From positions 3,546,079-3,610,078 of the forward strand of contig NZ_CP045920.1 of NCBI RefSeq assembly GCF_009660225.1: DNA of 64,000 nt, written 5' to 3'. Both the position numbers and the translations under genes were made by a program. Positions 57,720 through 64,000 of the stretch are shown one piece after another. The stretch's first letter is position 1. Each line of letters starts with the position of its first letter. This DNA is from Pseudactinotalea sp. HY158 (lineage in GTDB: Bacteria > Actinomycetota > Actinomycetes > Actinomycetales > Beutenbergiaceae). The notes under the pieces were generated by a model. It was given only the letters and a program-made list of their open reading frames with translations, made no database searches and was not told the DNA's origin.

Positions 57720-59075
57720 CTACTGGGCCATGTCGAAGAAGCGTGCGTAGTGGCCCTGGAACGAGACGGCCACCGTGGCCGTCGGGCCGTTCCGGTGCTT
57801 CGCCACGATGAGGTCGGCCTCCCCGGCCCGGGGGGACTCCTTCTCGTACATGTCCTCACGGTGGAGGAGGATGATCATGTCCGCGTCCTGCTCGATCGAC
57901 CCCGACTCGCGCAGGTCGCTCATCTGCGGCTTGCGGTCGGTGCGCTGCTCGCTACCGCGGTTGAGCTGGGAGATCGCGATGACCGGGACCTCGATCTCCT
58001 TCGCGAGCAGCTTGATCGCGCGCGAGAACTCGGAGACCTCCTGCTGACGGCTCTCGACCCGCTTGCCCGAGGACATGAGCTGCAGGTAGTCGATCACGAC
58101 GAGCTTGAGATCGTGCCGCTGCTTGAGTCGGCGGCACTTGGCCCGGATCTCCATGAGCGACATGTTCGGCGAATCGTCGATGAACAGCGGCGCCTCGGAC
58201 ACCTTGCTCATCGTGCGCGCGAGCCTGGTCCAGTCCTCGTCGCGCATCGTGCCCTTGCGCATGTTCTGCAACGGCACCTGCGACTCCGCCGAGAGCATGC
58301 GCATCGAGATCTCGTTGCGGCTCATCTCGAGGGAGAAGATGACCGAGGCCATGCCGTGCCGGATCGAAGCCGAACGGCAGATGTCGAGCCCGAGGGTCGA
58401 CTTGCCGACCGCGGGACGGGCGGCGACCACGACCATCTGACCGGGGTGGAGGCCGTGGGTGAGCTGGTCCAGGTCGCGGAAGCCCGTGGGCACCCCGACC
58501 ATGCCCTCACCGCGGTTCGAGGCCGCGTCGATCTCCTCCATCGTGGAGTTGATGACGTCCCGCAGCGGCACGTAGTCCTCCGAGGTGCGCCGTTCGGTCA
58601 CGGCGTACACCTCGGCCTGGGCGGTGTTGACCAGCTCGTCCACGTCACCGCCGTCGGTGGCGTACCCGAGCTGGGCGATGCGGGTGCCCGCGTCGACGAG
58701 CCGGCGCAGCACCGAGCGCTCCTGCACGATGCGCGCGTAGAAGCCCGCGTTGGCCGCCGTCGGAACGGTGGAGATGAGCGTGTGCAGGTACGGTGCGCCG
58801 CCGATCCGGGTGAGTTCGCCCCGGTCGGTCAGCTCGGCCGAGACGGTCACCGCATCGGCCGGCTCCCCGCGGCCGTACAGGTCGATGATCGCGTCGTAGA
58901 TCATCTCGTGCGCCGGCCGGTAGAAGTCCGACCCGCGCAGGATCTCCACGACGTCGGCGATCGCGTCCTTGGAGAGCATCATCCCGCCGAGGACGCTCTG
59001 CTCGGCCGCGACATCCTGCGGCGGCGTGCGCTCGACCCCCGTGGTCGGCGCCGCTTCCAGTTCCGCAGTGGACAT
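57720..59075 (-). CDS. dnaB: Replicative DNA helicase
   Basis: 451 residues from ATG 59075, preceded by AGGAG at five bases; a GTG two codons upstream is too close to it. N-terminal primase-interacting helical domain (about 15-130) and RecA-like ATPase with Walker A AARPAVGKST, Walker B LKLVVIDYLQLM, AISQLNRGSEQRTDRKPQMSDLRESGSIEQDADMIILLHRE and the arginine-finger region. Hexameric 5'-3' helicase of the replication fork. No intein. Conserved position downstream of rpsF-ssb-rpsR-rplI. Confidence 0.97.
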   Translation of the reverse strand: MSTAELEAAPTTGVERTPPQDVAAEQSVLGGMMLSKDAIADVVEILRGSDFYRPAHEMIYDAIIDLYGRGEPADAVTVSAELTDRGELTRIGGAPYLHTLISTVPTAANAGFYARIVQERSVLRRLVDAGTRIAQLGYATDGGDVDELVNTAQAEVYAVTERRTSEDYVPLRDVINSTMEEIDAASNRGEGMVGVPTGFRDLDQLTHGLHPGQMVVVAARPAVGKSTLGLDICRSASIRHGMASVIFSLEMSRNEISMRMLSAESQVPLQNMRKGTMRDEDWTRLARTMSKVSEAPLFIDDSPNMSLMEIRAKCRRLKQRHDLKLVVIDYLQLMSSGKRVESRQQEVSEFSRAIKLLAKEIEVPVIAISQLNRGSEQRTDRKPQMSDLRESGSIEQDADMIILLHREDMYEKESPRAGEADLIVAKHRNGPTATVAVSFQGHYARFFDMAQ

Positions 59076-59267
59076 CCGCACTCCTCTTCGCCTTCTGCTC
59101 GGGCCGCTCTCGTTCGCGGCATGGAATCAGGATCGCACCCGGCTCCGACATCGGTCCGGCAGGCAGCTGCCGGGTTCCCCTCCCGCGCACGGTATCCGCT
59201 TTCGACCGCCCATGCCGACCGGCCCGGGCCCCGCCCGAGCCCGGCCTGGTGATAACCCGGCCCCGCG

Positions 59268-59507
59268 TGTGGACGACGGCCCGCACGGGTGTGGACGACG
59301 CCGCCCGCCCTGTGGACAGGCCTGTGGACGACGCCCCCGGCCAGAACCGGCCGCGGCGATCCAGCGGGTGGACGAGCCGGCACCCACAGTCGCCGAACGG
59401 CGGTGAGATGGCAGAATGACGGGCGATACGCCGTCCCCACGCTCCCGCTCGCACGCGGCATCGGAGACCCGAGCCGCATCCACAGGTGCCGCGGGGGCTG
59501 TGGACAA
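59268..59507. promoter_or_regulatory. Cluster of DnaA-box-like sequences upstream of dnaB
   Basis: TGTGGACGA at 59268, 59290 and 59323, TGTGGACAG at 59311 and TGTGGACAA at 59499 match the actinobacterial DnaA box (TTGTCCACA and close variants) read on the other strand. The first four are 22, 21 and 12 bp apart. They lie in the 450-bp gap between dnaB and the MATE gene. Could be a DnaA-controlled promoter or a titration site; not expected to be oriC, as no dnaA or dnaN is near. Confidence 0.55.
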
Positions 59508-59525
59508 CCACGAGGGAGGAGATCG

Positions 59526-60899
59526 GTGGACGACACGCCCGCGCGACACGCCGACGAGGTGTCGGCGGAGCCCGGACCGGTCGGTCGGGCGGTGGACCGG
59601 CGGATCTTCGCGCTCGCCTGGCCCGCGCTCGGGGCCCTCGTGGCCGAGCCCGTGTTCGTGCTCATCGACTCCGCGGTCGTCGGGCACCTCGGCACGGCCC
59701 AGCTCGCCGGCCTCTCGCTCGCCTCGACCCTGCTCGTCACGGTCGTGGCGGTCTGCGTGTTCCTCGCCTACGCGACGACCGCCGCCGTCGCGCGCAAGCA
59801 GGGCGCCGGGGACCTGGCCGCGGGCGTCTCGCTCGGGGTCGACGGCATGTGGCTCGCGCTGGGCCTCGGGCTCGTGCTCACGGCCGTCGGGCTCGCGTTC
59901 GCCCCGGGACTGGTGACCGCGCTCGGCGCCTCCGACGAGATCGTTCCCCATGCCGTGGCCTACCTGCGCTGGTCCGTACCCGGCATCACCGGGATGCTGC
60001 TCGTGCTCGCCGCGACCGGCACGCTCCGCGGCCTGCAGGACACGCGCACCCCCTTCCACGCGGCCGTCACGGGGGCGATCGTCAACGCGGCCGGCTCGGT
60101 GGCGCTCGTGTACGGGGCGGGGATGGGCATCGCGGGCTCGGGCCTGGCCACCGCGGCCACCCAGCTCGGCATGGGTGCCTGGCTCGTGTACAAGGTATTC
60201 ACCCGGGCCCGCGACCTCCCCGGGGTGCGGCTCGCGCCCCATCCGGCGGCGATCCTGGCGAGCGCCCGGGCCGGGCTGCCGCTGTTCGTGCGCACCGTGA
60301 CCCTGCGGGGGGCGATGATCGTCACCGTGCTCGTGGCCACGCGGCTCGGGGACGTGCCGCTCGCGGCGCACCAGATCGTGCTGTCGATCTGGGGGCTGAC
60401 CGCCTTCGCCCTCGATGCGCTCGCCATCGCCGCCCAGGCCCTCATCGGCGCAAGCCTCGGGGCCGGGGACGCGGGCGTCGTACGCCGGCTCACCTCCCGG
60501 GCGCTGCGCTGGGGCGTGCTCGCCGGCATCGGGATCGGCGCGCTCGTGGCCGGGTCGGGGTGGCTGATCACGCCGCTGTTCACCGCCGATCCGGCCGTGC
60601 AGGCCGAGGCGGCGTGGGCGCTGCTCGTGTGCGGGATCGCGATGCCGATCGCCGGGTGGGTGTTCGTGCTCGACGGGGTGCTCATCGGCGCCGGCGACGG
60701 CCGCTTCCTCGCGTGGGCCGGGGTCGTCACCCTCGTCGCCTACCTGCCGTTCGCGGCGCTGGTCTGGTGGGCGCTGCCCACCGGACCCGGAGCCCTCGCC
60801 TGGCTCTGGGCCGCGTTCGCGGGCGCGTTCATGATCGCCCGCGCCCTGACCACCGGCGTCCGGGCGCGGGGCACGAACTGGATGGTGCTCGGCGCCTGA
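59526..60899 (+). CDS. MATE-family efflux transporter
   Basis: 457 residues from GTG 59526 with GGGAGGAG upstream. Twelve membrane segments in two bundles; MATE signatures include LAWPALGALVAEPVFVLIDSAVVGHLG at the start, LRGLQDTRTPFHAAVTGAIVNA and the DinF-like second half (APHPAAILASARAGLPLFVRT, AAHQIVLSIWGLTAFALDALAIAAQALIG). Closest to the DinF branch. Exports cationic or other compounds using a proton or sodium gradient. Its presence between rplI and dnaB is common in actinobacteria. Confidence 0.9.
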   Translation: MDDTPARHADEVSAEPGPVGRAVDRRIFALAWPALGALVAEPVFVLIDSAVVGHLGTAQLAGLSLASTLLVTVVAVCVFLAYATTAAVARKQGAGDLAAGVSLGVDGMWLALGLGLVLTAVGLAFAPGLVTALGASDEIVPHAVAYLRWSVPGITGMLLVLAATGTLRGLQDTRTPFHAAVTGAIVNAAGSVALVYGAGMGIAGSGLATAATQLGMGAWLVYKVFTRARDLPGVRLAPHPAAILASARAGLPLFVRTVTLRGAMIVTVLVATRLGDVPLAAHQIVLSIWGLTAFALDALAIAAQALIGASLGAGDAGVVRRLTSRALRWGVLAGIGIGALVAGSGWLITPLFTADPAVQAEAAWALLVCGIAMPIAGWVFVLDGVLIGAGDGRFLAWAGVVTLVAYLPFAALVWWALPTGPGALAWLWAAFAGAFMIARALTTGVRARGTNWMVLGA

Positions 60900-60905
60900 C
60901 GCGGG

Positions 60906-61373
60906 TCAGCCGGACTTCAACGAGTCCGACAGCGTCTCGCAATCGAGCGGTAGGGGATAGTGCATCAGCGGCAGATCCCTGCCGGGAACCTCGATGTCGA
61001 ACGTGACGCGGGCGAGCGGCTTCTCGGGCCGTTCCGCGATGAACCGGAGAATCTCCACCTCGCACAGGTGGAGGATGAACTGCTCGTCCCATGCGCGAAA
61101 CGTGATCGTCGCCCCGAGCAGATCGGGCATGTCTGCGACGACGATGAGCATGTCGTCGACCCCGGCGGAGAGCCACGCGCCGGCGACGTCGTCATACGCC
61201 TCGACCGAGACGGGCTCACGGTCGGAGACGTGCCGGCGCATGAACGCGGCCGTACTCGAGGAGAACCACATGTAGCCGGCGCTCCCGAGGCTCAGCACCG
61301 CGACGAGGCACACCACGAGGATGATGCGATTGCGATTGCGCTCGGCCGCCTCGCCCATCACGCTCTCCACCAT
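60906..61373 (-). CDS. Small membrane-anchored protein of unknown function
   Basis: 155 residues from ATG 61373 (GAGGAGG upstream); upstream reading without signal. One N-terminal membrane segment (about 17-37, IILVVCLVAVLSLGSAGYMWF), then an extracytoplasmic or cytoplasmic mixed domain with DDVAGAWLSAGVDDMLIVVADMPDLLGATITFRAWDEQFILHLCEVE and LARVTFDIEVPGRDLPL. I recognise no family. Lies between MATE and rplI, on the strand of the ribosomal block; small, monocistronic. Confidence 0.55.
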   Translation of the reverse strand: MVESVMGEAAERNRNRIILVVCLVAVLSLGSAGYMWFSSSTAAFMRRHVSDREPVSVEAYDDVAGAWLSAGVDDMLIVVADMPDLLGATITFRAWDEQFILHLCEVEILRFIAERPEKPLARVTFDIEVPGRDLPLMHYPLPLDCETLSDSLKSG

Positions 61374-61555
61374 CGGCGCCTCCTCCTCGCACGCACCCTC
61401 CTGCTCGGACCGGTTCCATCGTGCCGGGACCACGTGGTGCTTCGCGGGAGAGGCGCGGGACCCCGTGTGAACGTTGTGACACGATCCGCGGAACCCGACC
61501 CGGGCGGGCGGGTGAGGGAGAGAGATCGGGCGAGCTGCGTCGTCCAAAGGCGAAC

Positions 61556-61585
61556 GGCCCGGCCCCCAGGACTGGGGACCGGGCC
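61556..61585. terminator. Terminator behind rplI
   Basis: GGCCCGGCCCCCAG and CTGGGGACCGGGCC form a strong hairpin with a short GA loop, starting 19 bases past the rplI stop. Confidence 0.85.
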
Positions 61586-61603
61586 GCTGTCGGCTGCGCG
61601 GGA

Positions 61604-62059
61604 CTACTTCCCGGGCACGACCTGGATGTCGATCGTGGCGGTCACGTCGGCGTGCAGGCGAACGGACACCTGGTACTCGCCGAGCGACTTGATCGGGTTC
61701 TTGACCTCGATCTTGCGCTTGTCGACGTTCGGGCCACCGGCGGCCTTGACCGCGGTGGCGATGTCGGAGGTGGTGACGGCGCCGAAGAGTCGGCCGCTCT
61801 CACCGGCGCGGACCGGCACGATCACGCGGGTGCGCGAGAGCGAGTCGCGGGCCGCCTGGGCGCCCTCGATCGTCGCGATCTCACGCTTGCGGCGGGCCGC
61901 GGTGATCTGGTCGATCTGCTTCTGGGCACCCTTGGTCCAGCCGGTGGCCAGGCCACGGGGCATGAGGTAGTTGCGGGCGTAGCCGTCCTTGACCTCGACC
62001 ACGTCGCCGGGGGCGCCGAGGCCGGACACCTCGTGGGTGAGGATGAGCTTGGTAGCCAT
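61604..62059 (-). CDS. rplI: 50S ribosomal protein L9
   Basis: 151 residues with GGGAGAG before the ATG. Starts [38 protein letters not shown], the L9 signature, with a central helix and a C-terminal domain ([38 protein letters not shown]). Binds 23S rRNA. Last gene of the rpsF operon. Confidence 0.98.
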   Translation of the reverse strand: MATKLILTHEVSGLGAPGDVVEVKDGYARNYLMPRGLATGWTKGAQKQIDQITAARRKREIATIEGAQAARDSLSRTRVIVPVRAGESGRLFGAVTTSDIATAVKAAGGPNVDKRKIEVKNPIKSLGEYQVSVRLHADVTATIDIQVVPGK

Positions 62060-62074
62060 GGTCTCTCCCTTTCC

Positions 62075-62317
62075 TTATCGAGCGGAGCTCGAGTAGGGCA
62101 GCAGGGCCATCTCGCGGGCGTTCTTCACGGCCTTCGCGATGAGGCGCTGCTCCTGCACGGTCACACCCGTGACCCGGCGGGCGCGGATCTTGCCCCGGTC
62201 GGAGATGAACTTACGCAGCATGGCCGTGTTCTTGTAATCGATCGCGCCCTCGAGGACAGGCCGCTTGACCGGCTTGACCTTCTTGATCACGGGCTTGCGA
62301 GGGTTTCCCTTCGCCAT
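62075..62317 (-). CDS. rpsR: 30S ribosomal protein S18
   Basis: 80 residues. [50 protein letters not shown] matches bS18; the zinc-type CxxC near the N-terminus is absent, the usual cysteine-free actinobacterial form. Binds S6 in the platform of the 30S subunit. Fifteen bases before rplI. Confidence 0.98.
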   Translation of the reverse strand: MAKGNPRKPVIKKVKPVKRPVLEGAIDYKNTAMLRKFISDRGKIRARRVTGVTVQEQRLIAKAVKNAREMALLPYSSSAR

Positions 62318-62367
62318 AGTGGTACTCCTTGGTCATTTATTGCCCCGGGCAACCCGGGGCACAGCTG

Positions 62368-62928
62368 TCAGAAGGGCGGCTCGTCCGGGAAGTTCGAGCC
62401 GCTCGTGGCCCACGGGTCGTCGGTCGCGGCCGCGCCGCCACCGAATCCGCCGCCGCCACCTGCATTGCCTCCGCCGTAGCCTCCGCCACCGCCGCTGTTT
62501 CCACCGCCGCCGCCGAAGTTGCCGCCGCCACCACCGAAGTTGCCGCCACCGCCGCCACCGGAGCGCTGAGCCCGGGTGACCTTGGCGGAGGCGTACCGCA
62601 GCGACGGGCCGACCTCGTCGACCTGCATCTCGACCACGGTGCGCTTCTCGCCCTCACGGGTCTCGAAGGAACGCTGCACGAGGCGGCCCTGAGCCACGAC
62701 GCGCATCCCCTTCGTCAGCGACTCGGCCACGTTCTCCGCGGCCTCGCGCCAGATCGAGCAGCGCATGAACAGGGTCTCGGCGTCCTTCCACTCCCCCGAC
62801 TGGCGGTCGAACGTCCGCGGCGTGGAGGCGATGGTGAAGTTCGCGACCGCAGCCCCCGAGGGGGTGAACCGCAGCTCCGGGTCGGCGGTTAGGTTGCCGA
62901 TCACGGTGATGGTGGTTTCGCCTGCCAT
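62368..62928 (-). CDS. ssb: Single-stranded DNA-binding protein
   Basis: 186 residues. OB-fold with [83 protein letters not shown]; a Gly/Asn-rich linker and the acidic C-terminal tip SNFPDEPPF, which recruits replication and repair partners. Tetrameric SSB. Between rpsF and rpsR. Confidence 0.97.
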   Translation of the reverse strand: MAGETTITVIGNLTADPELRFTPSGAAVANFTIASTPRTFDRQSGEWKDAETLFMRCSIWREAAENVAESLTKGMRVVAQGRLVQRSFETREGEKRTVVEMQVDEVGPSLRYASAKVTRAQRSGGGGGGNFGGGGGNFGGGGGNSGGGGGYGGGNAGGGGGFGGGAAATDDPWATSGSNFPDEPPF

Positions 62929-63038
62929 GTCACTCCTTAGTCGTCACGTGCTCGCCATTGCTCGCCACGTGCTGGTGGCCGACCGATGAGCCGGTCGGGA
63001 GGGGATGGTCGGAAAGGTTGCTGGGAGGCCCGACGCCG

Positions 63039-63332
63039 TCAGGCGCCGCGGCGGATGAGCTTGGTGCGCAGCACGGTCTCGTTGAGTCCGAGCTGGCGGT
63101 CGAGCTCCTGAGCCTGCTCGGGGGTGGCGGTCATCTCGACGAGCACGTACACGCCCTCGGTGTTCTTCTCGATCTCGTAGGCCAAGCGGCGCTTGCCCCA
63201 GACATCCACCTTCTCCACGCTGCCCGGAGTGCTGTCGCCGGTCACCACGGTGAGGAACTTCTCCATCGCCGGGGCCACGGTGCGCTCGTCGAGCTCGGGG
63301 CTGAAAATGACCATCAGTTCATACTGACGCAT
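63039..63332 (-). CDS. rpsF: 30S ribosomal protein S6
   Basis: 97 residues from ATG 63332, with AGGAGG upstream. [19 protein letters not shown] through [39 protein letters not shown] is bS6; it pairs with S18. First gene of the operon. Confidence 0.98.
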   Translation of the reverse strand: MRQYELMVIFSPELDERTVAPAMEKFLTVVTGDSTPGSVEKVDVWGKRRLAYEIEKNTEGVYVLVEMTATPEQAQELDRQLGLNETVLRTKLIRRGA

Positions 63333-63565
63333 AGGTGTCACCCACCTCCTCTGGTCTACATCGGTCACGGTCTCTCCGTGACAGGAGGGTGATGCGCCCC
63401 GTCCGCCTCGCCCCTCGGCCGCGATGCGACACGAATCCGGGCATGAGAACGAAACGGGGAACCCGGCCATGCTACCGGACGGGCGGCGGAAGGCCCACTG
63501 TGGGCTCGGCCACGCACGGGCCGGGCGGGCCACGGCGGTGGCGACCGGCTCGGGACGTCCGCGCG

Positions 63566-64000
63566 CTACCAGGCTCCGGCGTCGCCCCGGCCCGGGAGCG
63601 CGAGGCCCCGGCCGTCCTGACCCGAGCCCTGGCCACCCCGGCTCGAGCCCTGGCCACCCTGGCCCGACCCCTGACCCGAACCCTGGCCGGAACCACCCGA
63701 GCCGGCGCCGTCGGAGTCACCGGAGCCACCGCCCGAGCCGCCGTCCGAACCGCCACCGGAGCCGCCGTCCGAACCGCCGCCGGACTCTCCATCGGAGCCG
63801 CCGCTCGGCGGACCGGTGGGGGTGGGAGGTGGCGGCGCCGTCGGGGTCGGAGTCGGTGTCGTCGGCGTGGGGCTGGGCGTGGGAGTCGGGCTCGGCGTGG
63901 TGGTCTCGCTCGGCTCCTCGCTCGGCTCCTCCGTCGCCGGCTGCGTGGGCTGGGGCTTGGGCGCGTACGTCGGCCGGACCGGCGCGCTGCGCTCGGGGAA
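63566..64000 (-). CDS. C-terminal tail of a penicillin-binding protein (partial)
   Basis: The last 144 codons of a gene that starts beyond the right edge. [24 protein letters not shown], a Pro/Thr run, a Gly/Ser/Asp/Gln-rich tail and the end GRGDAGAW are low-complexity, as in the C-termini of actinobacterial class A penicillin-binding proteins (PonA type). In Mycobacterium ponA lies upstream of rpsF in this order, which supports the call. No catalytic domain is visible here, so the identity rests on position and composition. Confidence 0.5.
   Translation of the reverse strand, partial: FPERSAPVRPTYAPKPQPTQPATEEPSEEPSETTTPSPTPTPSPTPTTPTPTPTAPPPPTPTGPPSGGSDGESGGGSDGGSGGGSDGGSGGGSGDSDGAGSGGSGQGSGQGSGQGGQGSSRGGQGSGQDGRGLALPGRGDAGAW

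Noticed and set aside
59268-59507. Chromosomal origin (oriC)
   Set aside because: No dnaA, dnaN or AT-rich unwinding region nearby; only the DnaA-box-like cluster is supported.
62075-62317. S18 as a zinc-deprived paralogue because it lacks CxxC
   Set aside because: It is in the standard rpsF-ssb-rpsR-rplI operon, and cysteine-free S18 is the normal form in many actinobacteria.

Overview
The window is high-GC DNA with AGGAGG-type ribosome sites, frequent GTG starts and tightly overlapping genes. The block rpsF-ssb-rpsR-rplI-(MATE)-dnaB, preceded by the tail of a penicillin-binding protein, is the arrangement typical of Actinobacteria. Together with LPXTG pilins, a class C sortase and repeat-rich wall proteins this suggests a Gram-positive actinobacterium, probably of the Micrococcales; the family is inference and no rRNA is present.

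Layout. 1-3.7 kb: first pilus locus, a major pilin cut by the window edge and a large LPLTG adhesin. 3.9-8.1 kb: acyltransferase, HepT remnant, VanZ protein, pRiA4b ORF-3 protein and TauE/SafE exporter. 8.2-14 kb: accessory patch with an unrecognised two-gene module, sufE, and an AbiE-type toxin-antitoxin locus broken by an IS256-family insertion and by an internal deletion. 14-21 kb: a 1763-residue repeat-rich surface protein and a HigB-HigA-SecB type toxin-antitoxin-chaperone module, bounded by two copies of one terminator repeat. 21-24 kb: sseA and a DUF4143 ATPase preceded by five 23-bp repeats. 24-28.5 kb: uracil/xanthine permease, an ImmA/IrrE-PIN pair flanked by copies of the permease 3' end, a zinc-ribbon protein, and VapB with a frameshifted VapC. 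28.6-37 kb: sugar isomerase-like and dehydrogenase genes, a PIN toxin/excisionase antitoxin pair, and a BlaI-controlled divergon with a DsbA-like thioredoxin, CcdA and a lipoprotein. 37-43 kb: fucose isomerase family enzyme, FGGY kinase, LacI regulator and PfkB kinase. 43-54 kb: second pilus locus (sortase C, major pilin, LPLTG adhesin) with two MalT-like LuxR regulators. 54-57 kb: LPDTG wall-anchored GH29 fucosidase. 57-64 kb: orphan VbhA with a truncated Fic gene, then dnaB, MATE transporter, rplI, rpsR, ssb, rpsF and the tail of a penicillin-binding protein.

How it works together. The two pilus loci share an identical 19-base upstream motif made of GGGTGA units one helical turn apart, and two STAND/LuxR activators lie directly upstream of one locus; coordinated pilus control is a plausible reading. 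The wall-anchored fucosidase with the isomerase, kinase and LacI genes suggests use of fucosylated glycans. Accessory modules repeatedly sit between direct copies of host sequence, and several toxin genes are broken while their antitoxins remain intact.
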